Assembly: GCA_964369955.1 (NCBI GenBank)
Contig: CAYJFQ010000012.1
Location: 1 to 33,069, forward strand
Direction: 5' to 3'
Origin: CAYJFQ01 sp964369955
GTDB taxonomy: Bacteria; Bacillota_I; Bacilli_A; Erysipelotrichales; Erysipelotrichaceae
Length of the DNA: 33,069 nucleotides
The notes beneath the pieces were generated by a model that was given only the letters and a program-made list of their open reading frames with translations, was not told where the DNA came from and did not search any database. The position numbers and the translations under genes were made by a program. Shown here in pieces: positions 24,045 through 31,606 of the stretch (position 1 is the first letter of the stretch; each line of letters begins with the position of its first letter).

Positions 24045-24433
24045 GACTCTTCCTCCACTATCGTCCTACATGCATCCCATAGTTCACAAATTCTCTGTTG
24101 ATTATCATTAAGATGCAAATAACCCCAGACAGCCTCAAAACCACTGGCAATTCTATAAGTCTGAACATCAGTATTTTTTGCTTTAGTAGCGCTTTTATAA
24201 TTTCTGCCCAAATGATATATTTCAACTTCTCTTTCAGTGAACCATGATCTTTCCAGTAAAGTTAAGGCTAACTTTGCTTGCGCATTAGCGCTAACATAGT
24301 TTGTTGATAACTCTTGTAACTGCTTACTCTTAGTAATACCTTTTTTTACTAAATATTCACGAACCATTAAAGACATTACACTATCGCCGACATAAGCTAA
24401 ACTATTACCATTTGCTAAATTAGGATCAAACAT
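24038..24433 (-). CDS. mrnC: Mini-ribonuclease III
   Basis: Mini-III is a dimeric RNase III-type enzyme without a double-stranded-RNA-binding domain; in B. subtilis it matures 23S rRNA. It has 131 residues, with the catalytic signature LAYVGDSV (Asp17), the KSATKAKNTDVQTYRIASGFEAVWGYLHL block and the second acidic cluster near the C-terminus (CRTIVEEE). The ATG overlaps the cysS stop by one base (TAATG) and its own end overlaps rlmB by 7 bases, so translation is coupled across three genes. Confidence 0.93.
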   Translation of the reverse strand: MFDPNLANGNSLAYVGDSVMSLMVREYLVKKGITKSKQLQELSTNYVSANAQAKLALTLLERSWFTEREVEIYHLGRNYKSATKAKNTDVQTYRIASGFEAVWGYLHLNDNQQRICELWDACRTIVEEESC

Positions 24434-25770
24434 TAAATTATTCCTCTTTGACTTAAGATATTACGATAACCATCAGCTTTATCAAAATCTTTTTCAGTTT
24501 TTGCACTAACCCAACTGCTATAAACTTCTTTATCCTCTTCACTTAAGACTACCTCTTCAAAGCTAATGCCTAATACTTCTAAGGCTTTAACTAAACTGTT
24601 AAGAATTTGGCTAACATTATTTAAATCTACTTCACGTTGTCTTAAACTGTTATTTAAGGCTTTAACCATCTCAAAGATAACTTTATAAGCATTTGGAGTA
24701 TTTAGGTCATCATTCATCCACTTAATAAATTCTTGGAAACTACTTTCAAGACATTTCTCACCCTTATAATTATTCAAACTGAGTTTAACCCACGCTAATT
24801 TTAAAGCGGTATAAATCTTATTTAATTCCACTTCTACTTGATCAACTAATTCATCATTGATATTAAGTGGTGCACGATAATGAGCACTCAACAACATCCA
24901 ACGAGTATTATTAGCTTTAATTTGTTGAACTATATCTTTTGCCCATAAAACATTACCAATAGATTTACTCATTTTTTGTCCATCAATATTTAACATCCCA
25001 TTATACATCCAATAGTTTGCTAATCCATGGTTATAACACGCTTGTGCTTGGGCTATTTCATTTTCATGATGCGGGAACTTTAAGTCCATTCCCCCTCCAT
25101 GAATGTCTATTTTACGCTTAAAGTAATTATTAATCATTACTACACATTCAGTATGCCATCCTGGACGCCCTTTTCCAAATGGACTATCCCAACTAATTCC
25201 TTTGTCGGTTTTTTTCCATAAAGCAAAATCTAAAGGATTTTCTTTTAAACTGTTCTCTTCAATTCTTGAACCTATTTCCAACTCTTCGACGTTCTGTTTA
25301 GAGTGTTCTCCATAATTATTAATCTTATTTACACGGAAATAAACATCTCCATCTACACTGTAGGCATATCCTAATTCTATTAATTTACCAATAAACTCAA
25401 TTATGCTATCCATAGTATCTGTTACTTTAGGACGATAAGCAAGTTCTAAGACATGAAGTCTGTCACATAAATCTAAGTATGCATCTAAGTATCTTTGAGC
25501 TATTACTCGTTCATCTACATTCTCTTCAATTGCCTTATTGATGATCTTATCATCAACATCAGTAACATTAGAAATATACTCCACTTCATAACCATCTGCT
25601 TCTAATGTTCTACGTAATGTATCAAACACTACTACAGGCCTAGCATTCCCGATATGGGCATAATTATAAACAGTGGGACCACAAACATACATACTAACTT
25701 TGCCCTCTGTAATGACCTTTAAAGGCTCAATAGCCCCAGTCTTATTGTTATATATATTAAAATTATTCAT
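24433..25770 (-). CDS. cysS: cysteinyl-tRNA synthetase
   Basis: CysRS charges tRNA-Cys. From the ATG at 25770 it has 445 residues. The HIGH motif reads HIGNARP and KMSKS is KMSKSIGN. The zinc site is formed by the Cys of YVCGPT, the Cys of GWHTECVVM and the His/Glu of FPHHENE. The ATG at 25770 gives the family start MNNFNIYNNKTG; the reading frame is open further upstream to 25803 but that part lies inside the mazG-like gene and lacks a suitable SD. It overlaps the mazG-like gene by 8 bases. A Cys-specific T-box lies ahead of the pair, so transcription should rise when tRNA-Cys is uncharged. Confidence 0.96.
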   Translation of the reverse strand: MNNFNIYNNKTGAIEPLKVITEGKVSMYVCGPTVYNYAHIGNARPVVVFDTLRRTLEADGYEVEYISNVTDVDDKIINKAIEENVDERVIAQRYLDAYLDLCDRLHVLELAYRPKVTDTMDSIIEFIGKLIELGYAYSVDGDVYFRVNKINNYGEHSKQNVEELEIGSRIEENSLKENPLDFALWKKTDKGISWDSPFGKGRPGWHTECVVMINNYFKRKIDIHGGGMDLKFPHHENEIAQAQACYNHGLANYWMYNGMLNIDGQKMSKSIGNVLWAKDIVQQIKANNTRWMLLSAHYRAPLNINDELVDQVEVELNKIYTALKLAWVKLSLNNYKGEKCLESSFQEFIKWMNDDLNTPNAYKVIFEMVKALNNSLRQREVDLNNVSQILNSLVKALEVLGISFEEVVLSEEDKEVYSSWVSAKTEKDFDKADGYRNILSQRGII

Positions 25771-26086
25771 CTCTATTAATACTCCTATCTGCCTGAAAAC
25801 CATCAGGATAGCGTCTCTTTAATTTCTCAACATTATGACTAGCAACTTCTGATAAATCTAACCCTAGCCCCTTAGCAGTAATCGCTAGATACCACAGCAC
25901 ATCACCTAACTCATCCTTTAACTTATCAGTATCTAAATCATGACCTTGAAACATGTGTTTTTTCATTATATCCACACATTCACCACTCTCACCAGCTAAC
26001 CCCAAAACACCATTTAAAACTAAACCATCATTATCAAGTCTATTAGCTGTTCTTAATGCTAGTTCTTGAAATTTATTAAAATCCAT
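25763..26086 (-). CDS. MazG-like nucleotide pyrophosphohydrolase
   Basis: This 107-residue protein belongs to the all-alpha NTP pyrophosphohydrolase superfamily, which removes pyrophosphate from (d)NTPs. The metal-binding motifs are GLAGESGECVD (E-x-x-E type, about residues 29-39) and DELGDVLWYLAI (E-x-x-D type, about 58-69). ATG 26086 is chosen because TGGAGGAAG lies about 7 bases upstream; extension to 26116 would place the start inside the T-box terminator stem. It is the first gene behind the Cys T-box and overlaps cysS. A house-cleaning enzyme between T-box and synthetase is unusual, and its substrate is unknown. Confidence 0.85.
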   Translation of the reverse strand: MDFNKFQELALRTANRLDNDGLVLNGVLGLAGESGECVDIMKKHMFQGHDLDTDKLKDELGDVLWYLAITAKGLGLDLSEVASHNVEKLKRRYPDGFQADRSINRDE

Positions 26087-26100
26087 CTGTCTTCCTCCAT

Positions 26101-26285
26101 AAAAAAAGCATCTCACTAGAGACGCTATTGCGCGGTTCCACTCTACTTAACTAAAAGTTCCCTTTAAATGTTAACGCCATCAACGTGCCTTAGCCCCTAG
26201 AAAATCGCACCAATCTTCAATAATTGAACACTTTCACCAACTGCTCTCGCTAATAATTACCTCAAAGATTTTCCTATTTCCATAA
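26101..26285 (-). ncRNA. T-box leader, cysteine specific
   Basis: On the minus strand the leader shows the distal stem I motif AGCGAGAGCAGTTGGTGAAAG (about 26246-26226, given here as two parts: AGCGAGAGCA and GTTGGTGAAAG). The stem I base GAAAATC pairs with GATTTTC (3' arm 26206-26200). The specifier TGC (26209-26207), a Cys codon, is followed by G just before that arm. The T-box sequence TGGAACCGCG (26140-26131) can pair with an uncharged tRNA acceptor end. A terminator (GCGTCTC/GAGATGC, 26125-26108) ends in seven T (26107-26101). It should raise transcription of the mazG-like, cysS and later genes under cysteine starvation. Confidence 0.95.
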
Positions 26286-26295
26286 AGTTTATCAA

Positions 26296-26324
26296 ATTAT
26301 AACAAATAACCAACCACTAGACAA
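26296..26324 (-). promoter_or_regulatory. promoter of the T-box operon
   Basis: Minus-strand TTGTCT (26324-26319), a 17-base spacer and TATAAT (26301-26296) are preceded by TGT, an extended -10. Confidence 0.8.
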
Positions 26325-26327
26325 CCA

Positions 26328-26350
26328 ATAAAAAGAGTCATTGACTCTTT
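26328..26350 (-). terminator. terminator after the SRAP gene
   Basis: AAAGAGTCA (26332-26340) pairs with TGACTCTTT (26342-26350), followed by TTTTA on the minus strand. The stop codon at 26349-26351 overlaps the stem. It separates the SRAP gene from the T-box promoter. Confidence 0.8.
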
Positions 26351-26900
26351 AACTATCACTCAGCTTCTCAACCACAAAATCATGACTCTCATTAGTTAAA
26401 TCAAACTCGCCACTCAACCAACTCTCACCACTTATAATTGTGAAGATCACAGGCTCTCTCTGGTGAATATTTAGCATCTGTCCATTCGCCTGTTTAGTTA
26501 ATACTACAAACTCGTTATAACCCTCTTTGGTAACCTTATAGCAACCGGCCAAAAAGAATAGATCATGATCCTTAAGCTTAACTAAGTACTTATCCTGGAA
26601 CCATTCAAAAAACCCATTAATTGGAATTAAACAACGATTATTAATAATATCTTTTTTAAAAGCAGGTTTGATATTAATAGTTTCATTACGAGCATTAATA
26701 ATCAAGCCACTAAATTCTTTATTGTTGTAACCCCACTTCATTAATTTAGGTCCCTGCTTTGTTACCACAGGAACTACAAAAGAAGGAAAAATTTCCCCAA
26801 ACTTTAAACTAGATAGTTCAAGTTCACTATAAGACTTCTTTAAGTCTTCAATTAAACGTTCTAACTTATCATTATTATTTAATAAAAAACGACCACACAT
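26349..26900 (-). CDS. SRAP domain protein (YedK/HMCES family)
   Basis: This 183-residue SRAP protein crosslinks through Cys2 to abasic sites in single-stranded DNA and so shields them. Key residues are visible: Cys2 after Met1 (MCGRF), the Asn/Arg region NARNET (69-74), Glu99 in GFFEW and His146 in HQREPV. In most relatives the last motif is H-x-R-M-P; here Met is replaced by Glu149. AGAGGTG precedes the ATG, which must be the start since Cys2 is catalytic. It follows the nitroreductase gene after 9 bases and is the last gene of a three-gene unit. Confidence 0.93.
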   Translation of the reverse strand: MCGRFLLNNNDKLERLIEDLKKSYSELELSSLKFGEIFPSFVVPVVTKQGPKLMKWGYNNKEFSGLIINARNETINIKPAFKKDIINNRCLIPINGFFEWFQDKYLVKLKDHDLFFLAGCYKVTKEGYNEFVVLTKQANGQMLNIHQREPVIFTIISGESWLSGEFDLTNESHDFVVEKLSDS

Positions 26901-26909
26901 AGGACACCT

Positions 26910-27413
26910 CTAATCTATATACTTAACTCTACTAGCATCATATCTATCAACAAACACATTGCCATCACCATCTTCTGGATAACCTACAGAAACAACACTA
27001 TAAGGAAGTAAATTCTCGCTTAAATCATATAAGTCTGTAATATATTGCATTCTATCTTTTTCCGGCATTGTTCCAAACCAACAAGTGCCCAAGCCTAAAG
27101 CAGTTGCTTGTAATAAAATATTTTGAGTTACCGCCCCTAAATCTTGTTGAAGATACTCAGCCATTCTTGTTCGTTGCAAATTACCCAACACAATAATTGC
27201 ATGGCTAGCATTTTTTAAAAAGCTAGCATAAGGATTGTATTTGGATAAGGTTTCAAGATTATCTTGTCCACTTACTACTAAAAATTCCCATGGTAGTTGC
27301 TTGCCAGCTGACGGTGCTTGCATAGCAGCTCTTAGGATCGATTCAATCTTTTCGCTTTCTACTTCTTGATTGGTATATGCTCTGACGCTTCTTCTTGTAA
27401 ATATTTCATTCAT
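26910..27413 (-). CDS. nitroreductase family FMN oxidoreductase
   Basis: This flavin-dependent oxidoreductase has 167 residues from the ATG at 27413. FMN-binding features are RRSVRAYTNQEV near the N-terminus, MQAPSAGKQLPWEF (about 29-42) and the GLGTCWFGTMPEKD segment. ATG 27413 is preferred because it overlaps the stop of the preceding gene (TAATG); an upstream in-frame TTG at 27431 would add 6 atypical residues. Family members reduce nitroaromatics, quinones or flavins with NAD(P)H; the short form here is close to the Clostridium type. The natural substrate is unknown. Confidence 0.88.
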   Translation of the reverse strand: MNEIFTRRSVRAYTNQEVESEKIESILRAAMQAPSAGKQLPWEFLVVSGQDNLETLSKYNPYASFLKNASHAIIVLGNLQRTRMAEYLQQDLGAVTQNILLQATALGLGTCWFGTMPEKDRMQYITDLYDLSENLLPYSVVSVGYPEDGDGNVFVDRYDASRVKYID

Positions 27414-27784
27414 TATTTTACTCTCTCGCAAAACTCTATCTTTTCACCATTTGTACCTTCAATAAAGAAATAATTAACTCCCTTATCAAACAAAAAATCA
27501 ATAAATCCAACTTCTGTAGTAGTTAGCCCTAACTTCTTAAAATACATGTAATCTTTATTAATATCTTTTGAAATATATGCAAGATGGTCAACAAATCCTA
27601 CTTCGATATCTGGATACTCCAATAGCTCATAAGTTATTTCGCCATTAGTGATAAACACAAACTCACGATTAGGACCCATAAATCGTGCACTTACCTCAAA
27701 TCCTAACAAATCTGTATAATAAGTGATTGTTTTTTCTAAATCTTTTACTTTTAAATTAATATGGTCTAATTGATAGTTATTCAT
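27413..27784 (-). CDS. VOC superfamily (glyoxalase/bleomycin-resistance-like) protein
   Basis: This single-domain vicinal oxygen chelate protein has 123 residues: LDHINLKVKDLEKTITYYTDLLGFEVSARF, then a strand-rich second half ending FFIEGTNGEKIEFCERV. Candidate metal ligands are His9, Glu53 or Glu58, and Glu116 near the C-terminus. It could be a lyase, dioxygenase or drug-binding protein; sequence alone does not decide. GAGGT precedes the ATG. It is the first gene of the unit with the nitroreductase and SRAP genes, overlapping the former by one base. Confidence 0.82.
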   Translation of the reverse strand: MNNYQLDHINLKVKDLEKTITYYTDLLGFEVSARFMGPNREFVFITNGEITYELLEYPDIEVGFVDHLAYISKDINKDYMYFKKLGLTTTEVGFIDFLFDKGVNYFFIEGTNGEKIEFCERVK

Positions 27785-27804
27785 AATTACCTCTTTTCTT
27801 AAAG

Positions 27805-27813
27805 ATTATAACA
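27805..27813 (-). promoter_or_regulatory. extended -10 promoter of the VOC-nitroreductase-SRAP unit
   Basis: TGTTATAAT on the minus strand (27813-27805) lies about 20 bases before the ATG. The -35 position holds only a T/A-rich tract. Confidence 0.6.
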
Positions 27814-27827
27814 TAAGTTATTGTTAA

Positions 27828-27861
27828 TAAAAAAACGGACGCTATCTAAGATACCATCCGT
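27828..27861 (-). terminator. terminator after gapA
   Basis: ACGGA (27835-27839) pairs with TCCGT (27857-27861) with an inner TATCT/AGATA stem separated by a small internal loop. Seven T follow on the minus strand. Confidence 0.8.
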
Positions 27862-27899
27862 ATTAATTTACTTTATAAGGTTGCCCTTACCCGCAATAA

Positions 27900-28907
27900 T
27901 TAAGCTTTGTTAATTAAGTATTTTGCAGTTCTAACCATTTGGTTAACATATGACATTTCATTATCATACCAAGCAACAACTTTAACCATTTGTTTGTCAC
28001 CTACAGTAACAACTTTAGTTTGTGTTGCGTCAAATAATGAGCCATATGAACATCCAATGATATCTACAGATACTAATTGATCTTCAGTGTAACCGAAAGA
28101 CTCATTAGCAGCTTTTTTCATAACTTCGTTGATTTCTTCAACAGTTACTACTTTTGATAATACAGCAGTTAATTCAGTAGCTGAACCTGTGATTACAGGA
28201 ACACGTTGAGCACCACCATCTAATTTTCCTTTTAATTCAGGGATAACTAAACCGATCGCTTTAGCAGCACCAGTTGTGTTAGGAACGATACTAGCAGCAG
28301 CAGCACGACCTCTTCTTAAGTCACCTTTAGCATGAGGAGCATCTAATGTATTTTGATCATTAGTATATGCATGGATAGTAGTCATCATACCATACTCAAT
28401 AGTGAAAGCATCGTTCAATGCTTGAGCCATTGGAGCTAAACAGTTAGTTGTACAGCTTGCAGCTGAGATTACTGTTTCACTACCATCTAAAGTTTGGTGA
28501 TTAACGTTGAATACGATAGTTTTTAAATCGTTTCCTGCAGGAGCAGAAATAATAACTTTTTTAGCACCAGCATTGATATGAGCTGTAGATTTTTCTAAAG
28601 AAGCAAAGAATCCTGTAGACTCAATAACAACATCAACATCTAATGCAGCCCATGGTAAATTATTAGGGTCTTTTTCTGAATAAACTTTAATCTCTTTACC
28701 ATCAACAACAATTCCATCTTCAGTTGCAGTAATAGCATCTGTTTTGTAGCTTCCTTGTGCTGAATCATACTTTAATAAGTTAGCAAGAGTTTTTGAGTTA
28801 GTTAAATCGTTGATTGCAACAATATCAAACTCAGGACTGTCAAACATTTGTCTAAATGCTAAACGACCAATTCTACCAAAACCATTAATAGCAATTTTAA
28901 CTGACAT
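27900..28907 (-). CDS. gapA: glyceraldehyde-3-phosphate dehydrogenase
   Basis: This glycolytic GAPDH has 335 residues, full length. NAD binding is shown by INGFGRIGRLAFRQ (7-20) and an Asp in AINDLT (31-36), favouring NAD over NADP. The catalytic Cys152 is in SAASCTTNCLAP and the base is His179 in TTIHAYTNDQ. AGGAGGAAA precedes the ATG. It is monocistronic, with its own promoter and terminator. High-frequency codons and good signals suggest strong expression. Confidence 0.98.
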   Translation of the reverse strand: MSVKIAINGFGRIGRLAFRQMFDSPEFDIVAINDLTNSKTLANLLKYDSAQGSYKTDAITATEDGIVVDGKEIKVYSEKDPNNLPWAALDVDVVIESTGFFASLEKSTAHINAGAKKVIISAPAGNDLKTIVFNVNHQTLDGSETVISAASCTTNCLAPMAQALNDAFTIEYGMMTTIHAYTNDQNTLDAPHAKGDLRRGRAAAASIVPNTTGAAKAIGLVIPELKGKLDGGAQRVPVITGSATELTAVLSKVVTVEEINEVMKKAANESFGYTEDQLVSVDIIGCSYGSLFDATQTKVVTVGDKQMVKVVAWYDNEMSYVNQMVRTAKYLINKA

Positions 28908-28939
28908 AAATAATATTTCCTCCTATTATGTGCAAAATA

Positions 28940-28967
28940 ATTATACAACAACTACAATAAAAATCAA
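28940..28967 (-). promoter_or_regulatory. promoter of gapA
   Basis: Minus-strand TTGATT (28967-28962), a 16-base spacer and a perfect TATAAT (28945-28940) lie about 35 bases ahead of the ATG. Confidence 0.7.
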
Positions 28968-29019
28968 TTAATAAGGGTAAAAAGGCCATACAAAAACTCA
29001 ATACCCGCTATTCAAAGAA

Positions 29020-29133
29020 TTAAAACAAGTTTTGCAACGCAAATGCAACTGAAATATTATCTAATAAATACATTATCACTCCAAGTATTAAAAAACCAAA
29101 TCCAACTAAAAACATTGATGCATATTTTTTCAT
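29020..29133 (-). CDS. 37-residue single-pass membrane peptide
   Basis: This small gene overlaps the end of the DUF1700 gene by the ATGA at 29133-29130 and has GGAG about 7 bases before its ATG. The product begins MKKYASMFLVGFGFLILGVI and ends MYLLDNISVAFALQNLF: two positive charges, one hydrophobic segment (about 7-25) and a short tail. I do not recognise a family. The stop/start coupling, the SD and the hydrophobic character make it likely real, perhaps a partner of the DUF1700 membrane protein. Confidence 0.6.
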   Translation of the reverse strand: MKKYASMFLVGFGFLILGVIMYLLDNISVAFALQNLF

Positions 29134-29927
29134 AATTTTCTCCATAGTATTTTTGTGATTGGAATAAAGAAAGCTAACGACATTAACAATAAACCAAGAA
29201 CTACAAATATTCCCCAAAATCCGGCATAATACTTAAAGCTAAACGCTACAATATAAATAAAACATGGAATTAATGTCAATATAATAATTAATAATGGCAA
29301 CCAAACACATAACACAACAGCTAGTTTAATGATGTTATTTAAAGATTTGTCTGCCAAATCATACTTTCCCGGCATATTTCCTTTTTTTTGATTCTTATTC
29401 TTTTCATCAGACAATTGAATTTTTACAAAACGATATAAAACATAAATGCTACAAATTAAATATAATGCCTCAAAAATTAATGCAATCAAAGCAATTGCTG
29501 GTACAAATAGCCCAAATGATAAAAGACCCAATAAGCTTAAGACGAAATTTAAGAAAATAGATAAAATCCACTTAATAGCCCCTAATGCCAATAGCAATAA
29601 AATACCCTTTACAATAAAATTGATCGTATTTTCACTGTTCATGTTTAAGATTTTATTCAATGAATCACTGATAAATTTTACTAGATTGTTTATGAGGTCG
29701 TCAATCATTGACTTCTTTCCTGGTTGTTTTACTCGATATGCAGCAAGTATTTCATTAGTTAACTCGTCAATATCCCCAAACTCAGATATCGCCTGAGTAA
29801 TAGTCTTTCCTGATTTAACCTTTTCATCTATGTGATTGATATACTCATCAACAATTTCGTTAATTTCATTTTCTTGTAGTACTGCAAGATTTTTTCTTAA
29901 TTTTTCAATAAATATTCTTTTAGTCAT
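29130..29927 (-). CDS. DUF1700 family membrane protein
   Basis: This 265-residue protein has a soluble N-terminal helical domain (about 1-65) typical of DUF1700: FIEKLRKNL, ENEINEIVDEYINHIDEKVKSGKT and ISEFGDIDELTNEILAAYRV. Several membrane segments follow, at about 104-120, 121-140, 141-165, 200-231 (two spans) and 234-258. Such proteins are often encoded next to PadR regulators and are thought to be stress- or envelope-related, function unknown. It overlaps padR by 8 bases and the small membrane gene by 4. Its stop is TGA. Confidence 0.82.
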   Translation of the reverse strand: MTKRIFIEKLRKNLAVLQENEINEIVDEYINHIDEKVKSGKTITQAISEFGDIDELTNEILAAYRVKQPGKKSMIDDLINNLVKFISDSLNKILNMNSENTINFIVKGILLLLALGAIKWILSIFLNFVLSLLGLLSFGLFVPAIALIALIFEALYLICSIYVLYRFVKIQLSDEKNKNQKKGNMPGKYDLADKSLNNIIKLAVVLCVWLPLLIIILTLIPCFIYIVAFSFKYYAGFWGIFVVLGLLLMSLAFFIPITKILWRKL

Positions 29928-30243
29928 TCCTGTCTCCTTCTAGTAAAAACTTATTCACAATTTCTGAAAACTCTTTCCAATCACTGTTAAGCTTCTTTAA
30001 ATACTCTAATCCACTAGTGGTTACACTGTAATACTTACGGCTAGGACCTTCATTAGATTCTCTTAAGTAGGTTTTCAAGTAATTCTCTAAAGTTAATCGT
30101 TTAAGAATTGGGTATATTGTGCCCTCGTTAACTCTAAAGGTTTCTCCTATATCACTTACTAGCTGGTAGCCATACTTATCACAGTCTTTAATTGAAAACA
30201 AAACAATTAGTTCTAGAACTCCTTTTTTAAATTGTGTGTTCAT
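29920..30243 (-). CDS. PadR family transcriptional regulator
   Basis: This 107-residue PadR-type winged helix repressor reads FKKGVLELIVLFSIKDCDKYGYQLVSDIGE, then FRVNEGTIYPILKRLTLENYLKTYLRES and GPSRKYYSVTTSGLEYLKKL, the standard PadR pattern without a long C-terminal effector domain. AAGGAGGA precedes the ATG. It is the first gene of the unit with the DUF1700 gene, so it most likely represses its own operon. The inducer is unknown. Confidence 0.93.
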   Translation of the reverse strand: MNTQFKKGVLELIVLFSIKDCDKYGYQLVSDIGETFRVNEGTIYPILKRLTLENYLKTYLRESNEGPSRKYYSVTTSGLEYLKKLNSDWKEFSEIVNKFLLEGDRND

Positions 30244-30260
30244 GGCTCCTCCTTAAATTA

Positions 30261-30288
30261 AGTCTATCACACTACTAAGTAATGTCAA
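30261..30288 (-). promoter_or_regulatory. promoter of the padR operon with a candidate operator
   Basis: Minus-strand TTGACA (30288-30283), a 16-base spacer and TAGACT (30266-30261). An imperfect inverted repeat with TACT (30273-30276) and AGTA (30288-30291) cores, flanked by ACAC and TGTGT, overlaps the -35 and spacer and is a plausible PadR site. Confidence 0.55.
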
Positions 30289-30298
30289 GTACTGTGTA

Positions 30299-30324
30299 TT
30301 AAAAAAGGAATATTTCTATTCCTT
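30299..30324 (-). terminator. terminator after purA
   Basis: AAGGAATA (30305-30312) pairs with TATTCCTT (30317-30324) around TTTC, followed by six T on the minus strand. The purA stop (30323-30325) overlaps the stem. Confidence 0.85.
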
Positions 30325-31606
30325 AAATGATTGTATTAGTAATGATATTTTCGTTCCTTTCAGGACCAATTGAGATAAGCGCAATCTTAACTCCTGTATA
30401 TTCCTGAATAAAATTTAGATACTTTTGGCAATTAATTGGTAGTTCTTCAAAACTTTGACAACCACTAATATCTTCATTCCAACCATCAAATTCTTGATAA
30501 ACAGCTTGTGCGTTGTCAAGAGCTTCAAGTGAAGCAGGCATATTTGTCACTATTTGACCATTAATTAGATATCCCACACAAACTTTAATCTTCTTGATTC
30601 CAGTTAAGACGTCAGTTTTCGTAATCACTAAGTCTGTTAAGCCATTTAAATAGTAAGCGTGCTTTACCACTACTAGATCTAACCATCCACAGCGGCGAGG
30701 ACGACCAGTAGTAGATCCGAATTCATTGCCCACTTTACGAATATTTTCACCAATTTCATCATGTAGCTCGCTAATAAATGGTCCTTCTCCAACTCTTGTA
30801 GAATAAGCTTTGACAACACCGATTATACGATCTAAACTCTTAGGACTGACTCCAGCACCCGTACAAACTCCAGCAGCGGTAGGTGATGAAGAAGTGACAT
30901 ATGGATAAGATCCATAGTTAACATCTAACATTGCGGCTTGTGCACCCTCAAATAACACAGTTTTATTTTCAACTAATGCTTGATTAACATCAGCCACACT
31001 ATCGATAACTCTACTCACTAAGCGCTCACGAATATCACTAAACATTTTTACTAGTTCTTGGTAGTCATATGGTTGATGATTATAAATATTCTCTAATACG
31101 ATGTTTTTGCTTTTAAGGATAGTTGCCAATTTTGTTTTAAAAATCTCAAAGTCAATTAAATCGCAAACTCTTAAGCCAGTTCTTTCATACTTATCAGCAT
31201 AACAAGGACCTATCCCCCTTTTAGTAGTTCCAATTTTTTTATCACCCTTACTCTTTTCTTGTAAATCATCTAGTAAAATATGATAAGGCATAATCAAATG
31301 TGTACGATCACTGATAAAAATATGATCAGTGCTAAAATTACGACTCTCTAACTCTTCAATTTCCTTAAGAAAGACAAAAGGATCTAAAACAACCCCAGGA
31401 CCAATAATACACTTAGCATTCGGATGTAAGGCCCCTGATGGTAAGAGATGTAAAACAATTTTTTGGTCATTAACCACTACTGTGTGACCGGCATTATTTC
31501 CACCTTGAAAACGTACAACGTAATCAACTTTTTCTCCAAGTAAGTCTACAATTTTGCCCTTACCTTCATCACCCCATTGAGTCCCTACTACAACTAATCC
31601 TGCCAT
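30323..31606 (-). CDS. purA: adenylosuccinate synthetase
   Basis: PurA joins IMP and aspartate with GTP in the first step of AMP synthesis. It has 427 residues, full length, with the P-loop-like GDEGKGK (12-18), the catalytic Asp13 and His41 (GGNNAGHTVV), the GTTKRGIGPCYADKYERTGLRV loop and the VGEGPF/TTGRPRRCGWLDLV blocks. Its ATG overlaps the purB stop by one base (TAATG), so the two AMP-branch enzymes are translationally coupled. Confidence 0.97.
   Translation of the reverse strand: MAGLVVVGTQWGDEGKGKIVDLLGEKVDYVVRFQGGNNAGHTVVVNDQKIVLHLLPSGALHPNAKCIIGPGVVLDPFVFLKEIEELESRNFSTDHIFISDRTHLIMPYHILLDDLQEKSKGDKKIGTTKRGIGPCYADKYERTGLRVCDLIDFEIFKTKLATILKSKNIVLENIYNHQPYDYQELVKMFSDIRERLVSRVIDSVADVNQALVENKTVLFEGAQAAMLDVNYGSYPYVTSSSPTAAGVCTGAGVSPKSLDRIIGVVKAYSTRVGEGPFISELHDEIGENIRKVGNEFGSTTGRPRRCGWLDLVVVKHAYYLNGLTDLVITKTDVLTGIKKIKVCVGYLINGQIVTNMPASLEALDNAQAVYQEFDGWNEDISGCQSFEELPINCQKYLNFIQEYTGVKIALISIGPERNENIITNTII

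Noticed and set aside
26087..26116. Longer N-terminus of the mazG-like protein starting at 26116
   Set aside because: It would begin inside the T-box terminator stem and ignore the strong SD before 26086.
28975..29019. Terminator after the 37-residue peptide gene
   Set aside because: A T run is present on the minus strand after a weak AATA/TATT pairing, but the stem is too short to call.
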